Assembly (NCBI RefSeq): GCF_964340395.1
Contig: NC_135564.1
Location: 9,379,861 to 9,443,860 of the forward strand
Reading direction: 5' to 3'
From: Glandiceps talaboti
Taxonomy: Eukaryota; Hemichordata; Enteropneusta; Spengelidae
DNA length: 64,000 nucleotides
The position numbers were made by a program, and so were the translations under genes. The notes under the pieces are model-generated. The model saw nothing but the letters and a program-made list of their open reading frames with translations, was not told the origin of the DNA and searched no databases. Shown one piece after another: positions 57,723 through 64,000 of the stretch. Each line of letters begins with the position of its first letter. The stretch's first letter is position 1.

Positions 57723-58243
57723 ATATCGACAGCGTATTTTAATTGTCACACTAACGAACCAACTGGATGTACTTATGTCTTTAGCTCTCGAAATAACAAT
57801 TTCCAAATATTGCCTTATTCCAATAACTATATCTTTCTAGATGTAGCGAAACACAACACATTGCCCACACCAATTCTGCCTGGGGATGATGACGTCATTA
57901 TGACACAATGGTGGCGTCATTATAGAGATTCATCGATGGACATGAAATGATGCCCTCTAAGTATAACCAGACCGACCAATCGATAGCTCACATTTTATCA
58001 CTAAGTCAGCTACCTTTTTATGAGACGAAATTTAGAAAGCCAGACACAAGACAATCGTATCACTGACATATGTTTACCAACACCCGATTACTAATCTAAA
58101 GTATTGTTTTGAGTACCCTCTTAATATAACTATTTTATAACAAATTGTATATCTTCAATTCGATGTATTAACTCAAGAATTTGGCATTGAACTTGGGATC
58201 TTGACACCCTTAAATCAAATTACGTCATGTTCCTGTAAAAAAT

Positions 58244-58278
58244 GTATGTGTGCCAAAAGCTTTTGATATGTAAGGAAG
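58244..58278. repeat. 35-bp direct repeat, second copy
   Basis: Exact match to 57688-57722 in the same orientation. Sequence on either side does not match. Confidence 0.9.
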
Positions 58279-58379
58279 GTGTGTGAAAACGTGTCCATGT
58301 TTTTTTGTCCCAGCGATTTTCTGTTATGCAAACATATCAGTGATATACACACAAACACACAATGCCACAGAGATCCATT

Positions 58380-58643
58380 CACGTTTGGGACTACATGACA
58401 GGGCTATGTTGCACGCTCCATACGACAATAGCTCCGTGTGAGTAATTGTCCCCGACCTTTCGAGTCTCCCCAAATTCGCACTCGTCTTCTGAGTGAGACA
58501 CGGCTGAGTGATACAGCCTATCCATCGAGTCTGTATTACTCACCCTGGCTTTGGGAGAAAAATCCCCTATTTCCAGTGGGATTCGAACGCGTGACCTCCC
58601 GACTGCTAATTTTGTGCGCTAACCACTATGCTACAGGGGAGCC
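58380..58643 (-). mobile_element. tRNA-derived SINE (minus strand)
   Basis: The minus-strand head has tRNA-like promoter boxes: CTGTAGCATAGTGGTTAGCG (A box) and GGTCACGCGTTCGAATCCC (B box, around 58578-58595). An unrelated body follows. The head looks like a diverged tRNA sequence but is followed by SINE-like sequence instead of ending as a tRNA gene. The far end is uncertain. Confidence 0.65.
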
Positions 58644-58649
58644 GGTAAC

Positions 58650-61340
58650 AATTTAGTTATTAGTGTTAAACTAATTATGGTGGTTCAGGGTAAACCATAG
58701 AAGTGGTATATACAGTAAACTTGTATTCAAGTAACCATGGCTTCAAAATGAGAGAGCTTTAGGAGGAAGATAGAAATACTCTTTTTAAACATGAATGACC
58801 ATGAATTATACAGCACAAACCCAAAGTAATATCATGTCTCGTCTATTGCGCATTCTATTGACAACATAGTTACACACGGTAGTTTGCATACGAGAGTCAC
58901 AGTTAATACAGTTTGTGAAATATCGCGTCGTGTCATTGAATTTTGTGGACTCATAATATTGATATAAAAGGGAATTTATTGAAATGTGAGAAACTTCTTT
59001 TTCAAGCTGTTCTGATTCCAAACCGTTTACGTCGACAGGCTAGGGGTGGTGGAATTATCTACAGAGAGACCATATTATAGGCAATCACACCCATAATGTA
59101 GTCACTTTGTGTCAGTGACAATATAATAACTGCAATAGAAACTCAATTTGTTTCCTACAGAGAACGTAATGTGTTTCAATGAGTGAATTTTCTTCACACT
59201 GTGTGATTGAGTATGTCTTGCTGTGCTGTTAAGCCCAATAAAGAACACTGTGCACAACACGAATTGACATAATTACGATTTATTTGTGTATTCACAAATT
59301 TGGTATTGAATACGAATCGTGTTCGTGTCTCAGTAGGGATTTAAAGGATGAAGGTCTGTTGTTATTTAGCTTTTTGAAAAAAAAATTATTTTGCGATATT
59401 ACTTTCCCTTTGTTGTCTTCTGAATGCCTGCTATGTAGATGGTAACAGTGTGTCGGCGTTACATCAGCTATATACGGTGTTACAAATATGGTGGCGGGGA
59501 AAAACTAATTGTCATTCTAAAATGTTAATTGGATTACTATCGAAGTAGTATTCATTACTCTAGTGTGTCTAAGAGCGTTATTGCAAGGTCAACAACTTGT
59601 ATTCCGTGCATGACGTTTTGTGTATCACAAAACAGATTTTCAGACTCGTTGTCACTTAGATAGAATTGCCACGTATTCCCCTCTCTCGAGATACATAACT
59701 CATTTCAGATAAACAAACGTCGAATCTTGTGATATACATGCAAATGTAAGTCTTGATTTCCAAGCATTATGCCACCCGAGACACCGTCTTCAAGTCATAT
59801 CTCTTGTGATCGAAACTTCAGTTGAGAGACAACAGCATGTTTTGATATGTGATTCGTAAAGTAGTTATATGATATCGCATCGTTCGTTGTGCTCGTGTGA
59901 AATCAATTCAAATTCGTTTAGACGCAAAACAGCAGGTATACAGTAATTTAAGAGTTGTGGAAAGCAATACTATTTGTTGTCATCGAATGTTGTGCTTTAC
60001 TTGAACACGTAAAGTGACTATTTCTTTCGTTAATACGCATTGTGAGTGTTGGGGTTACTGTAACATTTGACAAACCGTGTGCAGCGACTTTGGTCATATT
60101 CTACTCGTCACCTACAATTGCAAGATAGCAAAGATTAAGATAACACATCTGTGATCATAGGAGTTTGGGGATATGTTCAACTTGATTTAGAGAATATGAC
60201 GTTTTAGTAGAGCAACTATGAAATATATTCCTCTCAAACAGTTGACTTGAGAAGGTGTTTAGACTTACTTCATCAGTTAGAGAACATATAAAAAGAATTA
60301 AAAAATTAGAGCATATTTTATAAAAATGTTAATATAAAATTTCTTGTTCATAAAAGTAATATGTTTACCCCCCCCCCTCCTTTACTTAATTACAATGAGA
60401 AGTATTTAAAGTAATACATAATATATAGCGGTTTCAGTGATATTTGAGTCAAAATCAGTTAGTGTAAACTTTGGGGCCTGTACAAGGTTTTTATGAGTCT
60501 ACAGTCGAAATAAAGGCGCATATATGCAGGTGCAGTCAACGATGCTGTTCTTGCAAAAAGTATTTTGTTCAGTGAGCGGGCATTTTTTTCGATAAGTAGC
60601 GGGATCGGGAGCAAACAAGGAAGAATAGCAGCGCGCCGAAGTCCCGATTTTGATACAGTAGGAGGGGAAAACATAGAATTGTGGGGTAAAGGCGCACATT
60701 GTGTACGTCAAGATGAATTGTTGGTACAGTGAAAGGTGCAAACGTTTTCTTAGTGGGGAGTGGGTAAATTATTCACAATATTGGGTGGGCAATGAGCTGG
60801 GGGGGGGGGAAGTTAAAACCCAGTTGGAGGGGAGGCTGATATCCCTCTCTATTTGTGGGAGGGCACACATAAGAAGAGCTAAACATTCTCCCTAAAATTG
60901 ATGTTTGTGGGCGATTCTAGATTTATTAAAAGCATCACTGTGGTCTGAAACGACATATAGTTAATGAAAACCGCAAATCTGTCCATTGGCTAAACCTGGA
61001 TATTTTATAGTTTCGTTATGATTTGTTGTAACTCCTATTAAATAACAATCGATTGTTTAATCAGAAAGGCTATAGTGAACATCTAGCTATGTGATGATGT
61101 GAAGTTGGTGGATGAGATTGTAAAAAAAAAGATGTATATAACAATATTTTGTTGTTCAGCCAAGTAACTGACCCAAACCTATACAGCGTTTGTTCGAGTC
61201 ATTGTTTACCGATAAAAATAACTCGAAGTGTATAACAATGCAGCCGTAGCATGTATAAAACGTTTAATATGATTGTACAACAGTGAATTATTTTATGGAC
61301 AGTATGGTTTATGATTAGGTTCCCTAACCCTATTCTTTTC
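58650..61340. other. Gene-free interval
   Basis: No supportable gene or element. Short homopolymer tracts occur at 60367-60377 (C) and 60801-60810 (G). Confidence 0.45.
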
Positions 61341-61344
61341 TCAG

Positions 61345-62520
61345 GACTGACTCGACCACAACCCAATTTTCGACTGTTTGCTGATGACTCAAATCTAGTT
61401 CATACTTACCCAGCAAACCTCTCAATTGATCTTGACATTGCTACCAACCAACTAAAGATGGTGCTGCAATGGTGTGATGTCAATAAAATGACAATCAACA
61501 AAACGAAATCAAATTATATTATTTTTAGGGGCAAACAGAGACAAGTAGATGTTAAGGGTTCTATTCTACTGAGAAGAGACACTGTTAGTGAAATAGATGT
61601 TGTCCCTTTTCTTGGTCTCCTTATTGATAAACATTTAAAGTGGACTAATCACATAGCACATGTCCACAGCAAAATCAAGACGAGGTGTGGTATGCTATTC
61701 AAACGTAAGACATTTTTTACCAATAGACACTTTGATTCTCTTGTATTCATCCCTTATTCAGTCTCATCTTACCTACGGTCTAGAAGTTTGGGGGAATGGA
61801 TATTCGACACCTTTATATTGTATTTTGACGGCACAAAAGACGGCAGTCCGTGCGATGACGTTTAGCTCGTATACGGATCATTCTGCCCCATTGTTCAAAC
61901 AACTGATAATCCTACATATTTTCAAACTGTACAGATTTTCAGTCGGCTCTAGTTATACATGATCTGATGTATCACAAGTCTGCACACTCTATTACAGATT
62001 ACTTTACTCTTATAGATTATCCCTATGATACAAGACAAAGACATAGTGGTAACCTTTTTCTAGAATATAATCATACAACATTTGGTCAATCTTCCATTTC
62101 ATACTCTGGCGTTAAAATCTAGAATAATATGCCTGTTGAGATTCGGTCTATGGGCTCATGCACGAATTTTAAAAAGACAGTGAAGGAGTTGTTATTCTCA
62201 GAATATGTATAACTATAATGTCATGTACAACTTTATATTTCTTTCGTTAACTGACTGTGGTGATTGTATGTGTATCAATTTTACTGTTCCACTGTTGATT
62301 GTTGTGCCTTGTCATTTTGTTATGTTTCTTATTTGTTATAGTTTCTATGGCAATCTTGAACATCAAATATACACCTACAAGTACGAGTGTGCTTGTTAGT
62401 CACTAAGGGGAGACAAGCTTGACTAGCTTTGCTATTTCTTGATCCCTTTTGCCATTTATTCTGTATGTGTATCTTTTTTAAGATTAATTTTTATTATTAT
62501 TATATTGATGAATAAACTTA
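61345..62520 (+). mobile_element. 5'-truncated LINE (CR1/Jockey-like), decayed
   Basis: The last third of a non-LTR reverse transcriptase. The catalytic box is FRLFADDSN (about 61370), followed by WCDVNKMTINKTKSNYIIF and VVPFLGLLIDKHLKWTNHI. After a frame change near 61700-61760 come SLIQSHLTYGLEVWGNGY and LTAQKTAVRAMTFSSYTDHS, and finally a broken NNMPVEIRSMGSCTNFKK segment. A 3' tail with TATTATTATTAT and AATAAAC follows to about 62520. Several frame breaks, with no endonuclease, make it inactive. The clade is a family-level guess. Confidence 0.8.
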
Positions 62521-64000
62521 TTACTAAATATCCTTGTTTAAAATGTGGTTGTCAGTGGCCCTAAAATCTGTCTCTAACCAGTATGGAATCGGCTGGGTTT
62601 TATCATAATTTTTCCTTATATTAGAAGGATGATGCTCAGTTTGGTTTACCGAGCAACGGAGATTTCCCCTATGGACATCTTTAACACTTGGACACTTTTG
62701 CACTGAACAGGAGTCACCCGTATTTGAATTTCCCAATTTAATTTCGGATTAATGAAAAAGTGTATTATTATCGTTTTCCTTATTTACAGTTTGCCAAATG
62801 CTAGTCACTTTTTGTCTTTCAGGATATTGCTGCAAAACGTACACCACTTAAAATGCAATAATTAGATGCTATTCTCCAATATTTCATTCAGCCAAGGAAA
62901 ATACGAGTGACGTCTTTGCCATTAGTATATGTTTGATTTGTATTTATATTTTTTGTCACAACGTCGAGTAGTCACGAGCGGAAAGTAATGGCACTTTTGA
63001 ACGTTTTGACTGATATTTCAAACACAGCAGAATCAGTGACGTAGGCACGCGTTGTCGTAACGTAGAACGACCAGAGTGTATAATCGATATTTTGCTTCAA
63101 CTTGACTTTTGCACGGTGTAATACGTATACAGTAATAATACAAATTAAAAGTTCAACCATACGATATATTCAACAAGAAAATATAACATCAAACTTTCTT
63201 CCAGTTAAATATATCCCCTGACATAGGTTTCTGAAACATAATAAAGCTGCACTTTTCTAGATGTACATGTCAGTGGCAGTATTATTAGAAGTGCAAGTGC
63301 AGTGTTACGGAAAAAGAGTCTTGCTGACTTTGCTTTCATCCCGAGCCGTTCTGTTATCTTACACGTATATCAGAATACTCTGTAATAAACCATACCAGTG
63401 GATGTCAGTTCGGATCACTAGCTTATCTCCATAATATCAAATGACCTATTTACATATTCAACTCAAGTTAACATTAACCATATTTGGCAAATTGTAATGT
63501 AAGTTTAGACAATATTTAAAAAATCCACTGCCGATTGCGTTAATTTTTGAGCAATTTTATTCCACAAATAGTTTTTAAGTCCAATATTGATTTTTATCGG
63601 GTGAAAAAGTTGTTGTGTACGATGATATCAATGTTTGAAAAAAAAAATAAGTACAAATCAAACATCTACTAATGATAATTTAAACAGCATGGCTTCTGAA
63701 ACAAAAACGGCAAGGCTGTTTCTTTCTTAAGTTGCCACATTTGTCTAGCTGTGGTAAATTAATGAAATAAAACATGCTTATAAGCAATTTCATGAAAATT
63801 CAGAAAACGTGTACACAGTAGACACAGATTATCCTTTTTTGCGATTTATCTTCCTTTAATTTACCTTTTGACACTCGTCTTGCTCTTTTACCTCTAGTAT
63901 TCTACAGTCTACTATTTTAGACAGGGAACTTAGATGTTAAACTCCTCCCCTTGGGCCCCCAAAGTACGCACAGTAAACAAATTGCTATATGTATAAGGCG
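62521..64000. other. Gene-free interval
   Basis: AT-rich sequence to the window end. No gene, RNA or clear repeat seen. Confidence 0.45.

Noticed and set aside
58570-58643. Possible minus-strand tRNA gene
   Set aside because: Good A and B boxes, but the acceptor stem does not close convincingly and a SINE-like body follows directly. Treated as a SINE head.

Overview
This is a repeat-rich, AT-rich stretch of metazoan nuclear DNA. Genes are sparse and intron-split with GT-AG introns. Long tetranucleotide, (TA)n, (AAT)n and (CT)n microsatellites are frequent, and most of the rest is transposon-derived. The element spectrum (tRNA-derived SINEs, a CR1/Jockey-like LINE, a Penelope-like element, Gypsy and hAT remnants, many palindromic MITEs) together with multi-copy WSCD-type sulfotransferases fits a marine invertebrate such as a non-vertebrate deuterostome or a lophotrochozoan. 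I cannot name the species from the sequence.

Layout. 0-12.3 kb: no gene found; microsatellites, MITE fragments and one copy of a dispersed repeat (R1). 12.39-22.97 kb, + strand: a three-exon gene for a 114-residue secreted protein with two EF-hands. The second calcium-binding loop is completed only by splicing across a 9.5-kb intron holding MITEs, R1 copies, a SINE and microsatellites. 23-30 kb: no gene found; two more copies of the palindromic MITE family M1 and large (TA)n arrays. 30.2-30.65 kb, - strand: a broken terminal-exon fragment of a WSCD-like sulfotransferase. 33.1-57.4 kb, - strand: a tandem segmental duplication with two intact four-exon WSCD-like genes, A (33391-39081) and B (43024-56268). 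Their exon lengths are identical and each predicts 294 residues. They are separated by 2.6 kb of transposon debris (Gypsy remnant with a CACTA-ended MITE inside, Penelope-like GIY-YIG fragment, TA/CT arrays, an M1 MITE). 57.4-64 kb: no gene found; a SINE and a decayed LINE 3' end.

The two WSCD copies act as a before/after pair. Copy B carries a hAT element, a 652-bp foldback element with a 9-bp target duplication, a probable solo LTR, an (AAT)n-flanked 3.75-kb segment and an M1 MITE, all absent from copy A. Copy A has one private 1.13-kb inverted-repeat element. Copy B is thus 13.2 kb against 5.7 kb for copy A, yet every exon and splice site in both is intact.

All gene models come from reading splice sites and frames by eye, without transcripts or database searches.
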